Positions 16,601 to 25,500 of a stretch of 59,151 bases of DNA are shown here, in pieces. Position 1 is the stretch's first letter. Every line of letters starts with the position of its first letter. Under the pieces are notes generated by a model. The model was not told where the DNA came from. It saw nothing but the letters and a program-made list of their open reading frames with translations, and made no database searches. This stretch comes from CAYQQU01 sp964419545 (GTDB lineage Bacteria > Bacteroidota > Bacteroidia > Chitinophagales > Saprospiraceae). Both the position numbers and the translations under genes were made by a program. The stretch is from positions 1 through 59,151 of the forward strand of contig CAYQQU010000035.1 in NCBI GenBank assembly GCA_964419545.1. The letters are read 5' to 3'.

Positions 16601-19244
16601 CCTCGTAGTTACCGAAAACGATTGTTCCTCAGAGCCGTTCACTCTACCGGTTTTCGTACAGGAACCTTTGCCGCCGCTGGATATCAGCTGTGAAACCACC
16701 AATACCACCATCGAGTTCTCGTGGGAGCCGGTAGCGGGCGCCGATTCCTACGAAGTGATCGTAGAACAAGGCCCGGAAGGCGACTTCAATACGCCGACCA
16801 GCTATCTGGTGACCGGGCTAAATCCCGGGGACGAGGTAAGCATTGTCGTCACTGCAGTGAGCGGCGTAGAATGCCCCGAAGTCAGCGCCGAAGCTACTTG
16901 TATCGCCCAGGATTGCCCCCCTGTCACTATAGACGTAGATCCGATTTCCGCCCTTTGCCCCGACAGCGAACCGGTTAACCTGACCGCAACGGCTGCGGGC
17001 GGTACCGGCGCCGGTGCTTTTGAATGGAGCGGGCCCGGCGTGGTCAATGGCGCCTTGCCGGTATTTGACCCGGCCCTGGCCGAATTGGGGGAGAACGTTC
17101 TGACGGTGGTCTATACAGAGGGCGTTTGCACCTTTACCGAAACGTTTATTGTGGTGGTCAATCCCATCCCGACGGCTGACTTCTCGGTGGAAAGCCCGAT
17201 CTGCCTGACGGATGCCACGACAGTGACTTACCTCGGGAGCGCCGGGCCCGCTGCGACATACGATTGGAATTTCAACGGCGGCGACGCGACGGGGGTCGGA
17301 GCAGGCCCCTATACGGTGAGCTGGCCCGCAGCCGGTGATCAGGAGGTGACCCTGACCGTGACGGAAGCCGGTTGCACCTCTCCGGTCGCAACCCAGACGG
17401 TAACGGTGGAAGCGCCGTTGCCCGCGCCGGAGATCACCTGTGCGACGACCAGCACTTCCATTGCGTTCAGCTGGCCGCCCGTGCCGGGCGCTGCCGATTA
17501 TCAGGTCAACGGACCGGCCGGACAGCTGGATGGGACTACGTACACCATTTCCGGGCTGGCTCCGGGGGATGAGGTCACCATCGAGGTCGTGGCCATCGGT
17601 ACGGGCGCCTGCGGAAACAGCGCGGCCATGGCGACCTGCATAGCCCAGGATTGCCCGCCCCTGACTGCCTCTTTGGACGGCCCGGCGACGATCTGCCTAG
17701 GCGAAAGCGCCGTCCTCGATCTCACGGTCGAGGCCGCCACCTCGGGCCCCTTTACCATTGCGTACAGCCAGAACGGCGAACTGAACCAAACCACGGTTCC
17801 CGGCGGGGCCTCTACGCTGGAGTTCGACCTTTCCGATACGACGACTTTCGAAATCGTTTCCATCACCGACGAATCGCTGCCCGATTGTTCCTACCCCGGT
17901 AGCGCCGCGCTTACGGTGCTGGTCAACGAACCAGCCGAAGCCGGCCTGCCGCTCGATCCGGCGCTTTTGTGTGCAGGCGCCGATTCAGTGGTGACGCTAG
18001 CCGCCCTATTGGAGGGCGCCGACCCTGGCGGAAGCTGGACTGAAACTTCCGAGAACCCAAGTCAGGGCGCAGCCTTTGACCCGGCGACCGGGACGTTCAA
18101 CCCGGCGGCGCAGGCGCCCGGCGCGTATACTTTCCGCTATACGCTCTCCGGCGGCGCTCCCTGCCCGGAAGCATCCGCGGAGGTAGAGGTGGTGGTGGCG
18201 CCCAATCCCGTAGCAGACGCCGGTCCCGACCAGGAATTGACCTGTAATATGGGTATGGTAAGCATCGGAGGCAGCGGCACCAGCACCGGCCCGGGGATCA
18301 GCTACGAATGGGCGTCGCCCGACACCAGTATTGTGATCGGCGACCCCAACTTGTCGATGACCGAGGTCAGCCAGGGCGGTACGTATCTACTGACGGTGAC
18401 CAACGAGCAGGGTTGCACCGCTACCGACGAAGTGGTGGTGAGCGCTGATTTTGCCGTGCCGGTCGGCAGCGTTTCTTTCAGCGGCATCAGCTGCTTCCAG
18501 GCGAACGACGGCTTTATCCGGATCGACAGCGTCGCCGGCGGAACGCCGCCGTATGAGTACGCGCTGAACGATGGCGCATTCAGTACCCAGACGCTTTACG
18601 CTCCCTTGTCGCCGGATACCTACGATCTGACCATTCGCGACGCCAACGGGTGTTTTTCGACCCTGCAGTTCGATCTGTCGGACGAACCCGAGGAACTGAT
18701 CGTTACCCTGACCACCAACCAGGAAGCCGATCCGCCCACCATCGAACGAGGCGATAGCCTGCTGCTCGAAGCGGTATTTAATCCCGGCGTCGTGCTGGAT
18801 ACCATCTTGTGGCAACCGGACTCGATCGGCTCGGGCAACAGCACTTCCGTTTGGGTCGACCCGCTGGCCACCACCAGCTATATGGTGACCATCATCGATG
18901 AGAACGGCTGTAGCGATTCGGATGACCTTACGGTTTTCGTGCAGAAAAACCTCAACGTTTACATCCCTTCCGCCTTTTCTCCTGACGGCGACCAGATCAA
19001 TGATGTTTTCTATATCCAGGCCGGGCCGCAGGTGAAGGAGATCAAGGAATTTGCCGTGTTCAACCGCTGGGGAGAGTCGGTCATCGCCCTGAGCAATTTC
19101 CAGCCTAATGATCCGGCCCAGGGCTGGGACGGCCGCTATCGCGGTAAAATGATGAACCCGGGCGTCTTCGTCTATTTCGCCGAAGTAGAGTTCCAGGACG
19201 GGTCGGTCGAGATCTTTAAGGGGGACGTGCTGTTGGTGAGGTAG
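10611..19244 (+). CDS. Giant exported FN3/Ig/PKD modular protein with T9SS type B sorting domain
   Basis: 2877 residues. ATG 10611 starts the signal peptide MRATCTLFFVLIFLTSGWAQ; an in-frame ATG at 10590 is less likely. The N-terminal part (about residues 21-400) resembles the PSNDECATATPL beta-sandwich found in Bacteroidota surface proteins. Ig-like 'gliding' modules follow. From about residue 759 to 2351 there are six units of FN3-like (SVTFGWDPVPGATGY), Ig-like (LEWSGPGITDA) and PKD-like (TYTWNFNGG) modules plus a seventh FN3. A SprB-like repeat (GISCFQANDGFIRIDSVAGG) precedes the C-terminal CHU_C/type B domain (IPSAFSPDGDQINDVF ... GWDGRYRGKMMNPGVFVYFAEV). No catalytic domain is visible. 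It is probably an adhesin or surface-layer protein exported by T9SS. Confidence 0.9.
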   Translation: MRATCTLFFVLIFLTSGWAQPSNDECATATPLSLNPPTPCSGGSSSPGTSNFTFNNNNATPTTPYPTFSNCNPGGQTNGPAAEVWYTFDAVGNQISVSVSNGLSTPNIVLFTGNDCLFLNPVACASANPGAGQVTLNWTVIPGQTYYLLISGGDIDDQGTFNLDIVSSNDCNPCLLSSDFTASPPPQNGTYSSSTFTSPTNVTFCYTVNQWDLTGTIEWLHAIEIDLGPGWDASSLTPTVFPPNCPAGGSWGFYDSWTSTNTGLTFGPGFAYESTAGGGTDPTNPGDNWGYGGGGCENIGTSTPPLTFCFTVSVATCPPNANGADLSVSVNPLSDGDSGSWTQTGCNSGTTFSFLASAVCCDDPPPLAFGINASCDQATDGAITYQGGLPGETYNLFIFDQSGAQLGNQQGVAGSEVFTLNNLAPGVYTVVAFNVVSGCNKQIDVVVGADPPPVVAVSNTGPYCPGELIQLTTDIPPGPGITYSWTGPAGFQSNDPSPVVPNASGAVDGTYTVNVDINGCPADGSTNVVVDDVTLTPSAMPQEICFGETATLTVTGNAASYDWGPLGTGASVTTPPLFTTTTFTVTGSSLAGCTNTAEVTVVVNPLPNLQIQPPPPVCEGEIFVLQATPGLINYQWSTGATGSPVIAVTPTGVGSEIISVSAEDPVTGCANGTDIVINVNPQPTGSITPNTATICEGEDVTLTASGGNNYLWNDGLNGATRTFSPPASTVYSVTLTDVDGCRDTVDAPVFVDEELEAPQVSCGPNTPSSVTFTWPDVANATGYTVNVDDGPDGTLSGITYTVDGLAPGESVTITVIAESNSTCPDVETTFTCSAQDCAPVDVAIDAPDAFCLTATVEPDTFEVDITGGAGGSGAWSGPGIIDDTLGVFDPAIADTGQHQIIYTYLEGPCEYRDTALVDVFPVPTAGFTLDNNTVCTGDSVLVSYAGTADTASATFNWDFSGGQAGADTIPEQYDVSWADAGLQVVSLSVTENGCTSPTVTDTVTVEAPLAAPVISCDAATTTSVSFSWGDVPGAEGYSVEVLAGPAGTLTGTTYSVTGLAPGETVTIRVTAENSGPCGPSTAEQSCVAEDCPTFDIAIDPVAAICLDGSDQSLTLNAVVTGGAGGDLSWSGPGLTDATTGAFDPAVAGPGDHVITATYQEGPCTGAADLTISVFDTPTADFTVDVDSVCIDEAVNITYTGTGAAGAGYTWGFNGGTATPGAGPGPQMVSWATPGDKTVTLTVTENGCVSTPVSQTIVVVAPLTAPVVSCVDATTTSVTFGWDPVPGATGYTVAVLSGPEGALSGTTYSVTGLAPGESVTIAVTAETDNPCGPTTTEHTCSASDCPTFNILIDPVAATCLDGADQSFDLTATVSGGAGNGTLEWSGPGITDAGQGTFDPALAGAGNQVVTATYTEGPCSGSADLTIAVFDTPTADFTVAPDNICLTDSTTITYTGTAGPAATYTWNFNGGAAVPGAGPGPHVVSWATGGSKTITLTVSENGCTSPAVTQTVVIDNPLPAPVINCNTNTSEIEFTWNDVPGAVDYEVLVLSGQTGVQNDTAYTVSGLTPGEAVTIQVTAVGSGPCGNSVAEQTCIAEDCPPVTINFTPVAPICLEAAVTPVTLEASITGGAGSGVLTWSGPGITDANAGVFDPAAAGVGSHSINLNYQEGNCTYNAGLTIVVNAVPTSEFTVDSIICVTGTAAVAYTGSAAAGAQYDWDFAGGAAAPGVGPGPHAVSWPAAGVYELSLSVTENGCTSAPASTAAVIVTEPLPEPVISCNTTTSSIAFSWGLIPGAVDYEVTLLNGPAGVQTDTSYVVDGLSPGDEVTIRVTAVGDGPCGNSAAEMTCIASDCPTVTIDIEPVAPICLDPTTVVAELTAVVTGGAGGGAGSWSGPGIADPAEALFDPVLAGAGTHTVVYTYQEGNCTYTQSLDIQVILPPTADFTVDASICQTESALVTYTGSAGQGAQYDWDFGGGQASGTGAGPYSVSWDSSGDQNITLVVTENDCSSEPFTLPVFVQEPLPPLDISCETTNTTIEFSWEPVAGADSYEVIVEQGPEGDFNTPTSYLVTGLNPGDEVSIVVTAVSGVECPEVSAEATCIAQDCPPVTIDVDPISALCPDSEPVNLTATAAGGTGAGAFEWSGPGVVNGALPVFDPALAELGENVLTVVYTEGVCTFTETFIVVVNPIPTADFSVESPICLTDATTVTYLGSAGPAATYDWNFNGGDATGVGAGPYTVSWPAAGDQEVTLTVTEAGCTSPVATQTVTVEAPLPAPEITCATTSTSIAFSWPPVPGAADYQVNGPAGQLDGTTYTISGLAPGDEVTIEVVAIGTGACGNSAAMATCIAQDCPPLTASLDGPATICLGESAVLDLTVEAATSGPFTIAYSQNGELNQTTVPGGASTLEFDLSDTTTFEIVSITDESLPDCSYPGSAALTVLVNEPAEAGLPLDPALLCAGADSVVTLAALLEGADPGGSWTETSENPSQGAAFDPATGTFNPAAQAPGAYTFRYTLSGGAPCPEASAEVEVVVAPNPVADAGPDQELTCNMGMVSIGGSGTSTGPGISYEWASPDTSIVIGDPNLSMTEVSQGGTYLLTVTNEQGCTATDEVVVSADFAVPVGSVSFSGISCFQANDGFIRIDSVAGGTPPYEYALNDGAFSTQTLYAPLSPDTYDLTIRDANGCFSTLQFDLSDEPEELIVTLTTNQEADPPTIERGDSLLLEAVFNPGVVLDTILWQPDSIGSGNSTSVWVDPLATTSYMVTIIDENGCSDSDDLTVFVQKNLNVYIPSAFSPDGDQINDVFYIQAGPQVKEIKEFAVFNRWGESVIALSNFQPNDPAQGWDGRYRGKMMNPGVFVYFAEVEFQDGSVEIFKGDVLLVR
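12885..17664 (+). repeat. Tandem FN3-Ig-PKD units (6 full + 1 partial)
   Basis: Each unit is about 750-760 bp (about 252 codons). Units begin near 12885, 13648, 14407, 15166, 15927, 16678 and 17429 with a [V/I]xC...FxW FN3 start, continue through ECP/DCP..CL, GGAG..WSGPGI..FDP and TADFTV..WxFxGG, and end PLPAP. Adjacent units are similar but not identical at the DNA level. Confidence 0.8.
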
Positions 19245-19260
19245 TGTTTGGGTTTTGGGT

Positions 19261-19337
19261 TTTGGTCTTTGGTCTTTAGTCTTTGGTCTTTGGTCTTTAG
19301 CGCCAAAGACCAAAGACCAAAGACCAAAGACCAAAGA
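19261..19337. repeat. Inverted heptamer-repeat hairpin
   Basis: After a partial TTTGG, five tandem TCTTTGG/TCTTTAG heptamers (19266-19300) are followed by CG and five perfect CCAAAGA heptamers (19303-19337). The two arms form a 35-bp stem with two A-C mismatches. It starts 16 bp after a stop codon and separates the two giant genes, so it may act as a terminator. The tandem heptamer structure is unusual for one. Confidence 0.85.
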
Positions 19338-19508
19338 CTCCCCCCCCTTCCAACAAAAAAATGAACGTCTGCAACCGTCCGGTCAATTTTACCGGGCAAT
19401 TCCCTTTTTTTTGTGGTAATTTTGGAAAGCTGAAAGAACCAGCGTTCCCCTTGCTTGCCGGGTCTGCATAGAGAGAGCAAAGCAACCAGATCCCAAGAAC
19501 AGAGCTTT

Positions 19509-22500
19509 ATGAGGCAGACTATAATCCTGTGGCTCGTCGCGTTAACCCCGCTTGTGAGCATAGCACAAAACTGTGGTTTGGAAGATACCTTGCTGATCAA
19601 TTCCAACAGCACGCACGTCTTCACCCTTGAACTCGACGGCTATTTCAACGACGACCTTGCCGATGATCAGCAGGGCGTCTGCGGCGTGGAAGTGGAATTT
19701 GTACACGCCTTTTCCGAAAATCTCGAAATGTGGCTGGTCTCACCCAATGGCGACAGCGTCCAACTCATCGGGCCGAATACCAACGATAATTCCGCTTTTA
19801 CCTTCGCCGCCCTCTGGGATATTACTTTCGTGCCCTGCAGCGCTGCGGCCGAGCCCGATAGTGGCTACGTGGCCCAATGGGACAACAACCAGGCCAATAA
19901 TTTTGTCGCCGGCGGGCAGTACCGCGGTTCTTATTATCCTTTTGGCGGCTGCCTGGAGGATTTTGCCACGGGCCCCGTTAACGGCTCCTGGACCATCGCC
20001 ATCAATAATGATCCTTCTTTCTACCCGGGGGGGCTGATCGATTTTCGCATCGTTTTTTGTGATCCCCGGGGGGTGGAATGTTGCTTTTCGGAGCCGGGTA
20101 TCTTCCCCGATTCGCTCGACCGGATCGCCTGCGCCGGCGACCCCGTTTTGCAACTGGACAGCCTGGCGCCGGCTTATCCGTTTTACCTCACCCAACCCGA
20201 CTCCATCGAATACGGCTATACCTACGCCATCGGCGAGGATAACATTCTGCTGGCCTACGACTCGCTGGTCGATCTTTCCGCTTTCCCCCCCGGCAATTAC
20301 GAGGTATGCGGGCTTTCGTACAAACGTTCGGACCAGGACAGCTTGTGGCTGCCCGACGGTATGCTGACGATCGACAGCATACGGAACAACCTGAGCAGCG
20401 AGCTGCCCAGGTTCTGCGGCGGCCTGGCCGATAATTGCGTAGAAATCACGATTACGCCGGTACCCGACACTACTTTTCTGGACCCCGTGATCTGCACCGG
20501 CGACAGCCTGTCGGTGGCCGATACCATTCTTTTCGCGGGGGGCGTCTACACTTTTACGTTTCCCAGCACCGGTGGCTGCGACAGTATCGTGGTGGTCGAC
20601 CTGACCGTAGAAGCGACGGCCTTCATCGCGCTGGAGGAAGTCATCTGCGAAGGGAGTACTTTCCCGGTGGGCGATTCGCTGTACGCCGGCGAAGGCATCT
20701 ATATCGACACCCTGCTTACCGTTAACGGCTGCGACAGCATCGTGGAACTGGAGCTAACCGTGGTGGCGCCGGATACCGTAGAATTGAATGAGACCATTTG
20801 CGAGGGAGAAGCTTTTGTGGTGGGCGGAACGCCTTTCTTCAATGCAGGTTTCCACCAGCTTACCCTGCAATCCAGCCTGGGCTGCGACAGTGTCGTCAAT
20901 TTAAACCTGAACGTGCTGGCGCCGGTCGCGGCGGCCCTTCCCTCCGATACGCTCTCCTGTTTTCAGCCGGAGGTCGTGCTCGACGGTTCGGTATCTTCGG
21001 GAGGCGCCGGGCTGAGTTTCCAATGGTACGATCCCGGCGGCGCGCCCATCGGGCAAACCGATACCCTGTCGGTTGGCGAAGCGGGTGATTATCAGCTGGT
21101 AGTAGGGCTGGAAGAAAACGGCGTAGTCTGCCGGGATACCGCAGTGGCGCCCGTGATCGCCGACCAGGCCCCTCCGGTAGCCGACGCCGGCTTGCCGGAT
21201 ACGCTCAATTGTGTGGATACGCTGGTCGGACTGGGCGGCCCGGCTACCAGCAGCGGGCCTGACTTTTCGTATGCCTGGAGCACGGCCGGCGGAGAACTCG
21301 CCGGCCCGGCGGATACGCCGCTCAACGGCGCCCTCGCTGACGGCCTTTACACTTTGATCGTGACCGATCAGCGCAACGGTTGCAGCGATACCGCTTCGGT
21401 AGCTATTGCAGTGGATACCCTGCCTCCGGCAGTCGTCGTGGCGCCTCCGTCGCCACTCGACTGCGTAACCCCGGCCGTAGTGCTCGACGGGAGCGGTTCT
21501 TCTACAGGCGCCGAGTTCATCTACAACTGGACCGCAATAACGGGAACGCCCCCCCAGGATGCCGACAGCCTGCTCGCCACGGCTGCACAACCGGGCGCCT
21601 ACCGCCTGCAGGTGACCAATACCCGGAACAGCTGCGTCGACTCCGCTACAGTAAGCGTTGCGATCGATACCCTGCCGCCCGTGGTCAACATCGCCTCTCC
21701 GGATACGCTGAATTGCGCACAGACCAACACCTTACTTTCCGCCTCCGTTAGCGGCGCCGGGGGCAATTTCGACCTGCTGTGGCGCACCGGCGCTGGGGGC
21801 AACATCGTTTCCGGAGCAGACTCCCTCAGTCCGCTCGTCGATCAGCCGGGCAGCTACGAGCTGGTCGTCATCAATGCCGAAAACGGCTGCCGGGATTCCT
21901 CGGAAGTCACCGTCACCGAGCTGGTCAGCACCGTACTGGCGGATGCCGGCCCGGATACCGTGCTGACCTGCACGGTGGATACTGTCCTTCTGGGCGGCCC
22001 CGGCACGACGACCGGCCCGGCTATGCAATACCAGTGGTCGCTGGCAGGAGGGATGCTATTACCCGGAGGAAATGACCCAGTGTTAAGCGTGGCCGCTCCA
22101 GGCGTTTACCAATTGATCGCCACAGATTCGCTGACTCGCTGCGCCGACACCAGCGCCGTCGCCGTCGCTGTCGATACCCTCTCGCCCTCGGCCGATGCCG
22201 GGCCAGGATTGACGCTGGATTGTACGACAACGCGGGATACCCTCGACGGCAGTCTTTCTTCGGCGGGCCCCGATTTTTCCTATGAATGGAACGGACCTTG
22301 TTTGATTTCGGACCCCAACGCCATCCGGGTGGTCGTCGATTGCCCAGGCGAATACGTTTTGACCGTACGTAACCAGATGAACGGTTGTGAGCGCGCCGAT
22401 AGCGTCACCGTCGCCCAGGATGCGGCGGCGCCTACCGCCATCATCGCTCCTCCGGATACGCTGACCTGTCAGAACGATACGATCATACTGGACGGCGCCG

Positions 22501-25500
22501 CTTCCAGTCAGGGCCCCAATTTGATATCCCATTGGGCTGGTCCCGGCAATTTCGATGTATCGGGTGCTTTATCTGCGTCCGTTGCTGCGCCGGGCATTTA
22601 TACGTTAATCGTAACAGACACACTGAACACCTGCGCGGACACCACTTCGGCGACCGTTGTGCAGGACACGCTGCCCCCCGTGGCTGACGCCGGTCTGCCC
22701 GGAACGCTGACCTGCCTGACGCCCGAGCTGACCATCGGGGGCGCGGCGGCCGATCCGAATGCTACGTACGCCTGGACAACCTCAGGCGGCCGTATTACCG
22801 GCCCGTTAGATAGCTTGCAGACGCAGGCGGATAGCGCCGGGTGGTATACACTCGTTGTTACCAATATCCTGAACGGATGTACGGCGACAGATTCGGTACT
22901 CATTACTGCCGACCAGTCGCCTCCGTCGGTCGACGCCGGGCCGGATCAAACCATTTCCTGCGAACAGCCCGTGGTTACGCTCGACGGCGGCGGGTCGGAC
23001 AGCGGACCGGCGATCGTTTACACCTGGACCGGCCCCTGTATTTTGGGGCCTGCCGACAGTCCTTCCATCCAGGCCGACTGCCCCGGTCTCTACGCGCTGC
23101 TGGTTCAGAACACGGACAACGGCTGTACGGCGACGGATACGGTATTGGTAATGCGGGACGAAGCGCCCCCGACCGCGGAAGCCGGTCCGGGCGATACCCT
23201 GACCTGCGTGGTTGCCTCCCTGACGCTCGACGGTGCGGGGTCGAGCCAGGGGTCAGGTTTCAGCTATTCCTGGAGCGGGCCTTCCGTTGTATCGGGGCAG
23301 GAGAGCCTGTTGCCGGTAGTGAATGCTCCGGGCGTTTACTATTTGTCTGTAACGGATCTGGTCAACGGTTGTACGGCCGTCGATTCGGTGGCGGTTGCCG
23401 AAAATACGGTGGCGCCGGTGGCGGACGCCGGTCCAATGCAAGCGATCAACTGCCTGGCGGATACGGTCACTTTGGGCGGGGTGCTCACCAGCACCGGGCC
23501 CGGCATCAGCTACCAGTGGCTGAGCAATGAAGGCAACCCGCTGGCGCCGGTCGATGAAGCGACCGTACAGGCCGACGCCCCCGGCGTGTACGTGCTTTTC
23601 GTAACAGACACGGATAACGGTTGCGCCGACACCAACTTTGTCAACGTGGTAGTCGATACCCTGCCTCCGGTCGTCAATGTCGACGCGCCCGACCTCATCA
23701 CTTGCTCCGAGTCGGAGGTGTGGGTGGATGGCTCGGATGCGCCCGCGGGCCCCGGTTTCACTTACGAATGGTCGGGCCCCTGTTTATTGACCGAGCCGGA
23801 CAGCAACTTCGTGCTCGTGGAATGCCCGGGCGTCTATCAATTGGAGGTCACCAACCTGGACAATGGTTGCCGGGGAGCAGACAGCACCCAGGTGCTGCTC
23901 GCGCCGGAAACGCCGCTGGCCATTTTGCCGGATACTACTTTTCTGTCTTGTGATACCGGCCTCGTGACACTGGACGGCAGCGCCTCCACCAACGGCCCCA
24001 ACGACTGGCAGTTCAACGGTCAGCCGATCGCCCTTAACCAACTTAGTCCGGTAGTCGATCAGCCGGGGAGCTACCAGTTGGTGGTCACCAATCTGGTGCA
24101 AAGCTGTTTTGATACCGCCACCACCGTAGTCGTGCTGGATTGCCAGCCGCAGATCGAATTGTTCGTTACCGATACGATAACTTGCGCCCAACCCACGCTT
24201 GAGCTGGCGCCGGCCGTTCTGCCGGCAGGGGTGGATTACGAATTTCAGTGGACGGCCGATAATCCCGGCTGTATACTCGGCCCAAATAATGAAAATACGC
24301 TGACGGTGAGCTGTGGCGGCAGTTTTACGGTGATCGTCACCAATCCGTTGTTCGGGTTGAGCGACACCACTACCGTTGCGGTAGCGGAAAACCGCAACTT
24401 CCCTACAGCCGACGCCGGCGCGTCGGATACCCTGACCTGTACTACTCCCGCCGTGACGATTGGAGGGATCGGCTCTTCCGCCGGTCCGGAGATCGCTTAT
24501 TTGTGGACCAACTTCAGCGGCGACACCCTGGGCAGTACGCCGACCATCACCGTCGATACGCCGGACACCTATTTTCTGGAGGTCATTAACACAGTGAACG
24601 GCTGCGCGGTCGGCGATTTTGTGGTCGTTTCCGAAATTGTCGGGCTGCCGGACGTTTTGTTCGGCTCCACCCAATTTCCGTGTACGCAGGATACTTTCCG
24701 GCTGCAGGCTTTTCTGGACCCGCCCGGCTCATTTTACGAATTTACCTGGACAGGCCCGGGAATACTGGACGGCGGGGACAGCCTTTCGGTCTGGATCGAT
24801 ACGGCCGGGCTGTACACCTTAACGGTGGTCAATCCCTTTATCGATTGCGCATCCACCGATACCGTACTGGTCACGGAGCAGGAATGCGGTCCCTGCCTGA
24901 GCATTGCCCCTCCCGATACCCTGAGCTGTGCGGTCACTGAAATCACTTTGCAGGCGGAATATTGCGAACCCTGCCCGGGCTGTACGTTCTCCTGGTCGAC
25001 CGAAGGCGGGGCGCTGCTGCCAGGGACGGATACGACTTTCAGCCCGGTGGCTACCCTGCCCGGGATTTACACCCTTTCGGCGGTGGATACTTTCGGGGTG
25101 GCGAGTGAGTTTTCCGTTACCGTGGTCGCCGCTGTCGATCCGCCCACAGTGAATGCTGGCCCGGACCGAACCCTGACCTGCGGGCAACCCGCGGCGACGA
25201 TCGGGCCGATCAATGACGAGCCCCTCGCCGATCATTCGTATTCCTGGACGTCGTTCGCCGGAGCAAGCATTGATCCGGCCGACCAGATCACCGGCACGGT
25301 AACCGAAGCCGATACCTTTGTGCTGGAAGTAGTAAACGACCTGACGGGCTGCGTCGGGCGGGATACGGTTGTGGTCGGAACGGACACCATCCCGCCCGTA
25401 GCCGATGCCGGTCCGGACCTGGCGCTCACCTGCGTGGTCGGACTGGTGAGCCCCGACGGTTCCGGCTCCTCTCTGGGCGCCGGCTTCACGTACCAGTGGG

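Noticed and set aside
19261..19337. CRISPR array
   Set aside because: The 7-bp units are contiguous without spacers and are arranged as two opposing arrays. No cas gene is present in the window.
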